Shown piece after piece: positions 10,529 through 20,992 of a DNA stretch of 64,000 nucleotides. The position numbers and the translations under genes are program-made. Under the pieces are notes generated by a model that did not search any database, was not told the origin of the DNA, and saw only the letters and a program-made list of their open reading frames with translations. Numbering within the stretch: the first letter of the stretch is position 1; each line of letters starts with the position of its first letter. The stretch spans positions 54,019,902-54,083,901 of the forward strand of contig OZ038433.1 of assembly GCA_964036275.1 (NCBI GenBank), read 5' to 3'. The DNA is from Litoditis marina (Eukaryota; Nematoda; Chromadorea; Rhabditida; Rhabditidae).

Positions 10529-13500
10529 TCAATCCCCATCCGAATCAGAAGAATCCGGTGGCAGTAGTTGGAAATCACCTCCCTCTTCTTCATCCTGAAA
10601 TGAAAAGACAATAAACCTAATGTAATGGTAATGATTATTGATTTATTAAACTACTAAACGACTTTTGTGAACCTGGAAACTACTGATTGGTGTTCGGTTG
10701 TCCACTAAATACGATAAAGTGACCGTCTTCACCAATTCCCGGGAAGCATACTGTTGCATACCTACCCGGAGCCCGAGGTGTGGAGAGCTTTTTTAGCTTT
10801 CTTTTTTAGGTGAACAAATCCACATGCAAAACGAATCTCAGATGTGATGGAAATGACACATTTCCACGATTAAAGTAAATACATTCATTAGGTGATATTG
10901 TCTACACCATTCGTACGTAGTCGTACGAAATGTTAGTTATGTAAATGTTATATATAAAGTTACGTAAAATCTATACCTCCCTCTCTTTTCAACTGAGGTT
11001 GTTAAAGTCGAAGTGGAGTCAAACTATGCACTCCAAATTTTTCGAAACAGTATAACTCTGCATTTTGAACTCGAACTCGATTAACAGCCCCATTCATTTC
11101 TAACCAAACCGACCGTGTGGTCCTCCCTCTCGTCGGCTGGCAGCAGTCCGTATTCTTCGGCCATTTCCAGTCGCTCCGTCTCCGTCCTCCCTCGAACCTC
11201 AGCTGGTGGCAGATTGTGATCTGATTGTTCGGCGGGCAATGGCTGCAACAGAAACACTAGAAGAATCCTACTATCACATATCGCCTATCGTTTCAACTTT
11301 TCAATTTGAACTCTACAATCCAGTAAGAACGACTTACGTCTCCACAAAAAATAGTTTTGATACAAAATCGTTAATTATCCACTTCCTCTCACTAAACTAA
11401 CGAAAGAACTAAGAAGAAGGAGCGTCATATCCAACATTGTGGAAAGTCACTTTCTGCCAATACGACAACATAACGGGTGTATGCTCTAGGGCTGTCGAAG
11501 TCCGGCTGTCAAAAACTCGGAACGTCGAAACTCGACTGGAAAAAAAATCAAAACTTTTCGCGTCGCGTCGAGTCGAACTTTTTCGGACTTCAAACAATGG
11601 ACGTTTTGGTCCAAAAACACTCAAAACTCGACACGACCAAAAATGTAGTACTCACACATGAGGCGTCTGGCGTCTCGACTCAAAAATTTTCGTGTCGAGT
11701 CAAACTCGAACTTTTCCAAAACTCTAAATTTTGAACTCGATTAACAAGCCTAGTATGCTCCCAACCTGCTGCACGTCCGTCCACTGCCGCTCCATCCAGT
11801 CGGGTGTGTCCACGGTCATGCCGCGCATCCGCTCGCAGGCCGCGGCTAGGGGCGCCAGGGTGGCGGCGTCCATCGACTGGTGGCGCACCGAGCCGGACGG
11901 GGCGAGACCGTGCAGAAAGGCCGTCAGTTGGGCCAGTTCGGAGGGAACTGGAACAACTATATTGCACGAAAAATACAAACATGAAGTTAACATACGTGTC
12001 GATCTCCAATATTGTTTTTATAGTCACGGAATACTGGGTTGTCGTGTTTTGTCCTTCGTGAACTTCGGTTATATGAATGATATATAATTGAAGTACTACA
12101 ACAATGGATTCCGTTATCACTAATTCAGATAAATTTGGTTGAGGGTGCGATAAGACGTACAGCCGCGACGAACGCTCGCAAAATAACTAATACTTTGTTA
12201 ATCATTCAAAACAACTGACCGGCAAAAGTCTTGAGGCCTAGAACACTGAGTTGGTACGGGACCTCGGGCGAGTATGGCAGGCGGACAATGGCAAAGCGCG
12301 AACGATCTCCAGCCATGGAAACGCATTCCTGCAATGAATCACGGTGTTGATAATACACGTGCCAACAAATTCGACCATAGAAAAAACTCTTGGTTCGAAA
12401 AAAGTTTTGGCGGAAACCAGATTTTTTATGCCAAATAATAAAGTTTCATGCATTTGAATCGAAAAACTTACGTCTCAACTCGTTTTTGTCTAATATTTAC
12501 AACTAACTGCCGTACTTTCCTATTGGAATCCACTATCCAGCCACCTACCCTGACAATGATATCGGCGGCTGGCGCGAACATGTCCGGAAAGGGCTTTGGG
12601 TTTCATTAGTAAAATGATATTACATCAAAATAAATTCATATAAGGTAGTTTTTGGAGTTTAGAACTTTACGGGCCTCAAACCTATCAGGTTTATTCGCTA
12701 CGAGTCCACGACAAAACTTACCTTGACAATAATATCGGCGGCTGGCGCAAACATGTCCGGATAGGGCTTGCTCTGCGCAAGCTGGCGACCGTTCAGAATG
12801 TGTTCGGTGCATGGAGAGACCACCAGCAACACGTGCTCCGCGTTTCTCATCGAATTCACCAACCAATGCGAGGGACGGACACCTACAAAGAATGATTGCA
12901 ACCATATCCCAGTGAAGTTGTCCAAGTAGATAGTAGACAGGAACAATCAAAAAACCGGGCTACTTTTCGCCAAAAACGAGGAAATTTGCCCATTTTTAAC
13001 GCGAAATCAGTAAATTTTACGTGCTTCAATCTGAAAACGAAAAAAACGCTTGTCGACTAGCCGGATTTCACAGGTAAATGATTGCAACTACATTTGTTTT
13101 AGCTGCGTGTTCGGAATAAATAGGCTCACAGTGTCAGTTGTCAATTAGAATGCGAACATACGAAGCAGAATCAGCAACTACTTGTACTTGACCCCAACAT
13201 CTCATGGAAAACCGTGCGAGACATATATTTCTACGTTTATTCATTAGTTTATAACCTTACTGGTAACTAAAACTAACTATATTTATTCCTCTTTTTATAT
13301 TCCCCAAACAACAAATATATTCCGCTGTTTGTCTGGCAATCTGAATATGTTCTGATTCCCCTCCATAGAACCTACCAGTTCTGTTCAATTCATTATGATC
13401 TATCATCACAGTGGCATTGGCTTTTCGGGAGAGAAGATTGGCGAACTCGTGAACCGCCTCAAAATGCTCCACACTATCATGTGAGTATACTACAAGAACC

Positions 13501-16500
13501 TGCAATGAAACAGAAAATAAAAACAAATTTTCATATTGTATTTATAAAAACGCATACACAACACATACACAACGTTCAAGCATTGAGCCGTAATCTTTTC
13601 AAAACTAACCGCCAAGATCTCCAACTAAAAATGTTTTCCGGCTTCTGACCACTTCGCACCGCCCAAAATTCAAGAAAAGGTAACTGCATGTGTTATATGC
13701 TATTTTGCAGATCTCAATTTGTCAACCCCACATATAACAATTGGCAAAGCATACCTTGGGTCGTTCGATCAGCTGGATATCTCGATGGAGGTGCGAATTG
13801 CTTTTGCGTAGAATCACCAGATACAGAACACCAGCCAACATAACAAGAAATAGAAGTCCTGAAACATTCAACATTTTCCAACATATTAATGTTAATGTCA
13901 ACGAATATATATAGAATACATTCGAGGCTTAAGAAACCCGTTAAAAACAGAATACAACTGGGGAACGGAAAGAATACAACCCCCCACCTTTCTGAATTTG
14001 TATTGCGTTTGGGGAATTGTAGTTTGACCCCCCCCCCCCTCCCCCACCGGGGGGTGATACTTCAATTTATCACCTGCAATACAAAAGTTTGAGAGTGGGG
14101 GGGGGGTAAAAAGTAAACATTTCCGGTATTGAAGTTCAGCCCCCCACTCGTTGAAGTTTGATCCCCCACCATTGAAGTTCTACCCCCACCGACGTAGGTG
14201 GGGGTGGGGGGTAAATAGTAAATGTCGAAGTTGAATTTTGACCCCCCCCCCCTCTCCTAGATTTTCAGGTTTCAGGTTGAGTGGGGGGTTGAAGTTGAAG
14301 TGCTACGGGGACCCAACTAAAGTGGGGGCGATACTTCAATTTTCCCTACAACTGGATTGGTATTGAGTTGTTTGGTGGAAATGGAAATGTAGGTAGAAAA
14401 TAGTAAACAGAATAACTAACCGGCCATGAAGAGCAGCACTTGACCACCAGAATCTCTTATCGTTCGCAAGCCCTTCCATGCAAAAGACGTCCTCTCATCT
14501 GAAATGGTTGAGGTAAGAACAGTGAAGAAAACATTTTTCTGACGACTGGGAACAGATTCAATTGTTCACTCAAAACTCCGAAAAGTCTTTCCCAAAAACT
14601 GTCCATTCATACTAACAGTGAAAACGCTCGTGAGCTTGTTAATTGTTAGTTGAAAGCTTGTACATCAACTTGAACCGATTATCAACAAAAAGAATATTAC
14701 TTCATCTTTTCCAATTTGCCTAGTAATATGAGGAAACCGAACTATGGATATACTCATTCATTCACCCACCAGTCAAAGTGAAGTTCAAGTGAGTATGCGG
14801 GCAGATTCTACACGAAGAATTGGCTGCCGAATCACACAGCAGAAGACAATCGTGACGCGGCACGTGAGCGTAGAGTACGTAGTCACCACTCGGCGCGTTG
14901 TCCCACTGAAACATTCAACGCTGGTCAAAACACACATGGCTATTACAACTTAGTTTTCCAAATAAAACCCATTAGTTAATTAAAATACGTCAAACGTAGC
15001 ATCAAACGTGTCCGAATCACTCCTCGTTTCGCAGAATAGAAGCCTGAAAGTCGTTTTCTTGATTCTTGTCATTGTAATCCATTATCAATTTTACCAGAGT
15101 ATGGTCCAGCCTTTTTTTCTACATAGAGCCGGATTCATAGGTCAGGTGTAATGTAAGGCCACTCCACCTCCACCTTGATGTTTCAAACAAAACCTAATAT
15201 GAACTTCCAGACCATATTTCCCTCATTTCCAGAAATATTAAACTCTTACCCTTTGCCCAGTATGCGGGTGAAGGATCTCGAAGGTCCGTATAGGTTGGAT
15301 TCCCTCGGAAGTTCGTTCAAATAGCGACAGTGATATCGTCCGTACTGAAATAAACGACTGATAAAAATACAGGAAAAGTCGGACAAAGTTTTCTACCATG
15401 TACACTGCGGCTGATTTACATGCATTACCATGAGGGTTGTCACGAGAAAACACAATTGACTAAAAATTGACGGTTAATTAATAGTTGGCAAAAAAATCCA
15501 ATCCATTATCTCAGAGGAGAAAACGCCTAAATTCCAATACGCAATTCCAAAACAACGCATTTCTCCGGAACTGGAGAAACTCTATACTTTAAAAAACCGA
15601 CTAACCAATGAGAGTAGGGGGTGCGGCGACTATCAGCCAGACGCCTTCTTTGTCCGATAGATCAACAATCAGGGACGGAGACCAGGGAGGATCGGGTAGG
15701 GGCTGAGAAGTACAGTCAGTAAAGGCGAGAAGGGAAGAAAAGTAGAAAGCTCATGATCGTATTTATATTGTCGTTAAAGGTGGTCTGGCAGAAACCAAAT
15801 CTCGTGCCTTGCGCTCCACGACCAATTTCGTCGCTCCAATGCAAATGCGCTACAAAACTAACTTATTGATACTCTGTGGATCACTGAAGTACAATCAGTT
15901 AGCGGAGCGGAGATTCGAAAACTTCGTTCATGGGGCGCATTCGCGTTGGAGCGATTGAATCATGGAATTTACTGTGAAGCGCAAGGCACGAGATTTGGTT
16001 TCTGTTAGACCATCCTTAAGTAAGCAAACATATACGAACAAGCTACCATCGGCACATATTTTGACAGATACACTGACTCCACAACACTCCGGACATTCAC
16101 TGTCACTCATACTTGGCTGATCTAATGACCACTGTGAATGTTCAAGTTTCAAGGCCGCCTGCGTCTATCTATAATCTGAGCTCTGTGTCATAAACAGATA
16201 ACTGAACCAACCTTATGCGCGTAGAACTCCGCGATACTTGGGAACAACTGAGAATCTTGTGGTGAGGTGATGAGAAGTGATGCTCTGAAAATTACCACAG
16301 GTTATAATATAAAATTTTGAAAAACGGGCCTGTTTTCGGTAAAACGGTTTCAGAAGAGCAAGACTTTTCTGAGGACCAACCGACGCGACTATCTGATATC
16401 TCATTAAACATATCCTTATCTTTTGTTATACATGGCATGCGACTATCAACTTACAGGCAGTTTTGCGGCTGAACTGTCACATTCACCACGTACTGCGAGA

Positions 16501-18975
16501 GACCATACATTCGGAAACAGCTATATCCAAACCGGAACGGGTACTGAAATTATATATTTAGATCACTAAGTTGTTCACTTCACATGTACAGTGGCTAAGC
16601 ATTCTATGTTTTATTCAATTTAAAGAAGGGCGATTATGTGGTCCAATTCTGTCCTTTAAACTGCAATACATTTTTCAATTGCAGTTTGGTGGACCGTTGA
16701 CACGAGATTGGTCCACATAATCGTCCTTCTTTAATTCCCAATTTTCATGAAATAACTTTTCAAATGCAGCCCAATAAAAAATACAAACTAATCTTGTTTC
16801 CCTTGTTCTCTTGTTTGTACCTTGTTTGTCAGCTGACCGGAGTGAAATCGTGTAGATGACCGAATTTTCTTTTAGATTCAAAAGAAAACTGATCTTGCTC
16901 TAACACAAAAACACATTCCAGTGAGGTTGTCCAAAAAGTCAGAATAACTCAGAAACGGATTAATTTCTCATCGAAAACGAAAAGAATTGTATTCTTTGTT
17001 GCAAAATCATTACATTTGAAGTGTCAAAATCTGAAAACGGACTACTATTTGTCAAATAGTCGAACCTCACTGGTGTATGTGAATTTGTGAATACACAAAA
17101 AACACCAACAGTTGTGCTTACTGTAAAGATAAAATCAAGAACGAAGAACCTGCATGACTGCGTTGTCCATCAGTTGAACAGCTCTACAGGGCCATTGCCA
17201 AATACCGCCGACGATCATCCTGAGAAAAAAGCGAATTTGTGAGAACAAATTATGTACTTAGAATGATAATATCTAACAAACTACTTTGTTGGATGCTCCA
17301 TTGAATCACCAGCAACCCGCTTTCGACGATAGTCTCGTCGAATTGTATCGGTGAAAATCTGTACGCTTGTACCCCGTTCTCTACTTCATTTATTCGACAA
17401 TAGACATCTTTTTTTTTCAACCTCTGTGGACAAGAAAGTGGAAAGGCGCCTCACGTACGATCTCTAAAACCAAAACAAGATACTTCAAGCACCGAGTTTG
17501 AAGAACACATACATTAGCCCCACACTCTCATGCATCAACGATTTATATTTGCGTCGTGGATCAAAACATTCGGACTAGGGCCGAATCTCTGACGAAAAAC
17601 GTATTCACCTGGTAGAATCGTGACAATACACATCTTCTCCATCTGGAGCATGTAGACATTGTAATCTGACGAAAACCGAAGAGACGTGAGAGAATACCAT
17701 TACTGATATGTTCAGTTGAACGTGAGGCAAACTGAAAACGAGAAGACAATTGAGATAAGATTTCAAATACTGACAATCAAGCAATGAGTGGTATTAAGCT
17801 CATTTTCCCGATACACGACATCAAAACAATTCTCGAAGAAAATTTTCAACTTTTACATCCTAAAATGTTCGTAATCGCAAACTTGAGTAATCAGATACTA
17901 GCAACCAATCGTATGTTTCATTTCATCTCTATCTCTCTAATTACGTTTACGTAAGCTTTCTGGAGCAAAGGGGACTGTGAACAGTTTCCCATTAAGTTAT
18001 CGAAACCCACATATTTCTTGAACCAAAGACGGAAATTGGCGACAGCTGAATTGAAAGAAGACCGGGTGGACACAGAGAAGGCTCAGAGTTAGAGAGTTCT
18101 GAACAACTTTTATCATATTATAGCATCTTTTTATGGATAACCACAAAGTTTTCAGGCTCTACAGAGGGGCGACAGAATTGAAGCAAACGGTGAATATGCC
18201 CTACGATCAAACCGTCTCGCCGGTGAGAAAAGACTAAGGTTAACCAATCACACCTGAGCGGTGTGACCACACCCCAGTAAAGTTGTCCGAATAGTCAGAA
18301 AAAATCGAGAAACGGACTACTTTTTCGCCGAAAAGGAGACAATTGGTCTACTTTTGCTGCCAAAATCATGAGTTTTTACTTGTTTACATACGAAAACGGA
18401 CTAATTTTTGTCGCTTAGTCAGATCTTACTGGTGTTTGGGTGTGACGCCCTAAATAAGGAAAAGCTGAAAGGAGGAGAGGCATTTGTATGCTCAATGGTC
18501 ATGCATACAGTTGAACAAATGTTGACAAATGGGAAACACGAGGACGAGGTAAGGTGTTCAACGCAGATACGCAGGTAAACACAAACACAACTAGGGTAGT
18601 GATAGCTACGGAAGTACTTTTGTCTCAAGAATAGAGAATAGACAGAGGAGTACTTACCAAATCGCATTACAATATACTGTTATTGCAACTAACTACTTAA
18701 TCAAGTTTTCTCTTTTTAACATAATGACATACTTAAATTTTTTTTTAAATTATTCAATGCGAAACAAGCAAAAACAGAATGTATGAAAACTAACCGGAAA
18801 TGGCATCCTGCTTCTCAGCGCACAGTGTGGAGTTGTTGAGAACATTGTAAACATCGGTAGTTGGAGCAGAAGAATTGTGGTAGATTTCAACATTGTCATA
18901 ACAAGCATCATTTAAAACAGAATAAGAGAATACAGAATTGATACAATAAAAGCTTATATAGAGGAACGAAATCAT
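10529..18975 (-). CDS. ilcr-1: IL-17 receptor, SEFIR-domain protein (ilcr-1-like), about 750 aa
   Basis: A type I receptor on the minus strand. The first exon (18975-18795) encodes a signal peptide (MISFLYISFYCINSVFS) and N-glycosylation sites. Ectodomain exons are 17731-17609, 17421-17278, 17219-17150, 16543-16455, 16284-16212, 16158-16036, 15702-15606, 15344-15250, 15043-14989 and 14905-14770; they are Cys-rich beta-strand sequence. Exons 14498-14421 and 13858-13755 encode one helix (LLFLVMLAGVLYLVIL). The SEFIR domain spans 13499-13376, 12882-12722, 12328-12220 and 11956-11766, with VLVVYSHDS, VMIDHNELN, HWLVNSM and VLLVVSPC. An acidic tail ends in 11242-11114 and 10594-10529. SEFIR proteins signal from IL-17 cytokines via ACT1-type adaptors. 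Junction 18045-17951 to 17731 is unresolved, and a 20-nt exon (15193-15174) is inferred to keep phase. The symbol rests on the SEFIR domain plus linkage to mrps-16, recalled from C. elegans (F56D1.2). Confidence 0.85.
10985..11095. repeat. Short copy of the GAACTCGATTAAC element
   Basis: Ends TTTTGAACTCGAACTCGATTAACAGCCC, matching the right end of the longer element at 11485-11755. It contains TCGAAGTGGAGTCAAACT, like that element's interior. IL-17 receptor intron. Confidence 0.6.
11485..11755. repeat. TCGAxxTCGAC-rich element in a receptor intron
   Basis: Starts TAGGGCTGTCGAAGTCCGG and ends GAACTCGATTAACAAGCCTA, imperfect inverted termini. The interior repeats GTCGAGTCxAACT and GTCGAAACTCGAC words. 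It lies between two cytoplasmic-tail exons. Confidence 0.6.
12548..12600 (-). pseudogene. Partial duplicate of a SEFIR exon end
   Basis: On the minus strand this 53-bp segment reads KPFPDMFAPAADIIVR followed by a GTAGGT donor. It is a near copy of the end of the SEFIR exon at 12775-12722 (KPYPDMFAPAADIIVK then GTAAGT). The differences I see are Y to F, K to R and two silent changes, so the frame is kept. No convincing 3' splice site precedes it. It lies in the intron just below the original exon. Confidence 0.7.
12903..13080. repeat. CCAGTAAGGTTGTCCGA repeat family, copy 6
   Basis: Left end CCCAGTGAAGTTGTCCAAGT, right end GACTAGCCGGATTTCACAGG. Both are diverged family termini. It lies in an intron of the IL-17 receptor gene next to the SEFIR exon. 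Confidence 0.65.
13955..14360. repeat. G/C-tract-rich inverted element in a receptor intron
   Basis: About 400 bp of alternating C and G homopolymer tracts (runs of 5-13) separated by words such as TTGAAGTTxxACCCCCC and GGGGGGTAAATAGTAAA on both strands. Tract order and spacer words are roughly inverted about the middle. It is non-coding and lies between the ectodomain and membrane exons of the IL-17 receptor. Confidence 0.75.
15780..16012. repeat. Inverted-repeat element in a receptor intron
   Basis: The left arm GGTCTGGCAGAAACCAAATC... and the right arm ...GATTTGGTTTCTGTTAGACC are inverted copies over roughly 45 bp, including CTCGTGCCTTGCGCT. The centre is unpaired. One copy seen. The right arm extends the open frame past the true donor of exon 16158-16036. 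Confidence 0.75.
16621..16735. repeat. GAAGGACGATTATGTGG MITE, copy 1
   Basis: About 115 bp. Ends TTAAAGAAGGGCGATTATGTGG / CCACATAATCGTCCTTCTTTAA with the internal palindrome TTTAAACTGCAATAC...CAATTGCAGTTT. IL-17 receptor intron. Confidence 0.85.
16915..17080. repeat. CCAGTAAGGTTGTCCGA repeat family, copy 7
   Basis: CATTCCAGTGAGGTTGTCC at the left, AATAGTCGAACCTCACTGGTGT at the right, inverted ends. Receptor intron. Confidence 0.75.
18271..18440. repeat. CCAGTAAGGTTGTCCGA repeat family, copy 8
   Basis: ACCCCAGTAAAGTTGTCCGA at the left, CTTAGTCAGATCTTACTGGTGT at the right. Lies in intron 1 of the IL-17 receptor. Confidence 0.8.
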
Positions 18976-19076
18976 TTTGGTGTCTGTTCAGATCTAAGCA
19001 GCTGCAGACTTTCCTTCCTCAGTTTCAGCCTGAAATAATAAGCTATAGTATAAAATACTTGATATATATTTTTATT
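18976..19076 (-). promoter_or_regulatory. Intercistronic junction of mrps-16 and the IL-17 receptor
   Basis: Only 18 bases separate the mrps-16 stop (18996-18994) from the receptor ATG (18975). The splice acceptor TTATTTCAG at 19030 defines the last mrps-16 exon (AETEEGKSAAA). AATAAA on the minus strand at 19076-19071 lies 41 bases before it. The same acceptor could therefore serve as the trans-splice site for the receptor mRNA, or the weaker AG sites at CTGCAG, CTTAG and GAACAG between it and the ATG could do so. The two outcomes (cis-splice to finish mrps-16, or polyadenylate and trans-splice the receptor) look mutually exclusive on one transcript. Confidence 0.5.
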
Positions 19077-20221
19077 AGTTCAATGAATTGGTATTTCAAC
19101 CTCAACTAAACTGGATCTGATTACTCCATTACTCGACGGTCGATCGTAGCTTATCGCATTATTTCACCCTTGTTTTCCCCATACGAAAAAAGAGATATTG
19201 TTAGATATTTCGGGCTGGTGAATACGCTCCAAGATCCAATCATCATGAGACGTCACAAAACGAAATACTTGCAAAATACAAGAAGAGTACCTGTTCTGAT
19301 GATTGTGCTTGTTGAGCGTTCAACTCCTTCTCAGCGAGTGCGTTCCTATTGTCGCGTGCGCGAACAAAGGTCTTCGGATGAATAGGGAACAAGCCAGAAA
19401 TACCTGAACACACTGAAGGTAAACTGAATGTTAAGTACACGCAATAATAACACAATATATTTACAGAGAAAAATGCAGTCAATTTCCAACAAACCAAATT
19501 CGACTCAGTCCAACTCACCCAGAAGTTCTAACACAGGAACAGAAATGTGGGCGTTACGCTCCCCAATCCAATATTTCAATCTTCCAAAGTTGAGGGCGAC
19601 GAGTTTCTCGTTTCGAGTATTTGGTAGTGGGTCGAAGGTCCCAACCTGAAACGTTTTCACGTTCAGAAAAGCATCCGAGATATCGCAATCTAAACCGATC
19701 GACCTGACTACTTCTTAAAATTGTAAAATCTTGTCCATAAAACGTTGATTTTGTGATGAATGTATGTTCTCGGGTTCGGTTCTTTCAACTTCACCAATGC
19801 AAAAAAGATTATGTATACATTTCTGTTTTTCCTTTTTTCGTACATCACAGACAGAAACCATGAAAACTTTGAAGACGTTATAACCATACCGTAGTAAAGT
19901 CGTCTGAATAGTCAGAAAAAATTGAAAGATTTTTTTCGCTAATGATATACTCGCCTACTTCGTCAGAGATAACGAATTTGTACCTATTTGAATGAAGAAT
20001 TGGCCCCTTTTCGTAAATAGTCGTACCTTACTGGTGTAGGTCTGTGCGTGTTACATGAAACACCATTCACCAACCTGTTCAAGAATATTGCTCTCGTATC
20101 TTCTTCCTAGGGCACGGTCGGGAAAGACACAAACGTGATAGAATGGACGATTTGCACAACCGAACAACGCCAAACCGATTGAAGGACGGCCGTAGTATTT
20201 GGGAATCACAAGTTTTCGCAT
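18994..20221 (-). CDS. mrps-16: Mitochondrial ribosomal protein bS16m, 140 aa
   Basis: Four exons: 20221-20075 (coding part), 19645-19519, 19403-19291, 19029-18994. The protein begins MRKLVIPKYYGRPSIG and continues LALFGCANRPFYHV, VGTFDPLPN, EKLVALNFGRLKYWIGERNA, LLGISGLFPIHPKT. This is the S16 core, including the NRPFY and G(T/S)(F/Y)DPLPN signatures. S16 is a small-subunit protein that binds 16S-type rRNA; this one would act in the mitochondrial matrix. A start 16 codons upstream in the same exon is open, but the chosen Met gives the normal bS16m beginning. The exon opens at 20268 after CTTTGCAG, a likely trans-splice site. If the last intron is not removed, the frame instead ends LFLYFASISFCDVS. 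It is the first cistron of a tight pair with the IL-17 receptor. Confidence 0.93.
19887..20040. repeat. CCAGTAAGGTTGTCCGA repeat family, copy 9
   Basis: CCGTAGTAAAGTCGTCTGAA at the left, AATAGTCGTACCTTACTGGTGT at the right. Lies in intron 1 of mrps-16. Confidence 0.7.
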
Positions 20222-20268
20222 TCTGAACTCCTTGTCGTGACAGTAGTCATAAGACTCGAACAGATACA

Positions 20269-20992
20269 CTGCAAAGGAAGGCGATTAAAATAACTCAAAA
20301 ACATTCTGGCCTAGGGAAACTGAACTCAGTTATTTACTGTACAAACTAACTATTGAGCGACACAGCGTAAATACACAAAAACACAAGCTATAAAGTTATA
20401 AATGGCCTGTGATGCTTACTAGTTTGGTTTGTGAGTAAAGTAAGAATTATAAAAATGATTGTACGCATCGTGAGAGGCGGAAAAGCAACAATTTGAATAA
20501 TTACACGAATGTAAAAGTGTATTTATTTTAAAGTTACAAAATTAAATGCGCGAAATCGCAAAAATCGCGTAGAGATTACGCATCTAATCGTCGCGGTGGT
20601 TTTCCACACAAAAAACCTAATCGCCACCGTACCACAAAAAGATTACAACTTTTTCATGACATTTAAAAATGATTTTTAACAGTTTTTCTCAACTAATTTC
20701 AATATGAACAAGTTTAAAAGTAATGGTGGTTTATAAAAAACGCACAAATCTCCGTTTTCATTGTTGGTTGAGAGAGAAAACATTACTTTCACGACATGTG
20801 TGTTGTTTACAGTCGGAATTTCAGAACGTTGGGGAAAACTGCGTTTCGAACCAAATTTTCAAAAGAGCGGCGCGCTCGCTTTTATACTCAAATTTTTCAT
20901 CAATTTTTCTAATGTTTTAATGATTTTCATATTACTTACTTACTTAGCTTATGTATTCAATTAATTTCAATTCACTGTCTCAATCTAGGGAG
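20269..20992. promoter_or_regulatory. Divergent promoter region between mrps-16 and the RanBP3-like gene
   Basis: These 724 bases separate two divergently transcribed genes, so promoters of both must lie here unless mrps-16 is a downstream cistron of something outside. A CG-rich patch at 20546-20630 (AAATGCGCGAAATCGCAAAAATCGCG and nearby TCGTCGCGGTGG) stands out from the AT-rich surroundings. CTTTGCAG (20269) and CAATCTAG (20988) are the 3' splice sites that open the two first exons. Confidence 0.45.

Noticed and set aside
11680..12120. A 146-codon minus-strand frame (Arg/Asp/Pro-rich)
   Set aside because: Shadow of the receptor exon 11956-11766 in another frame; the SEFIR-side frame joins its neighbours in phase.
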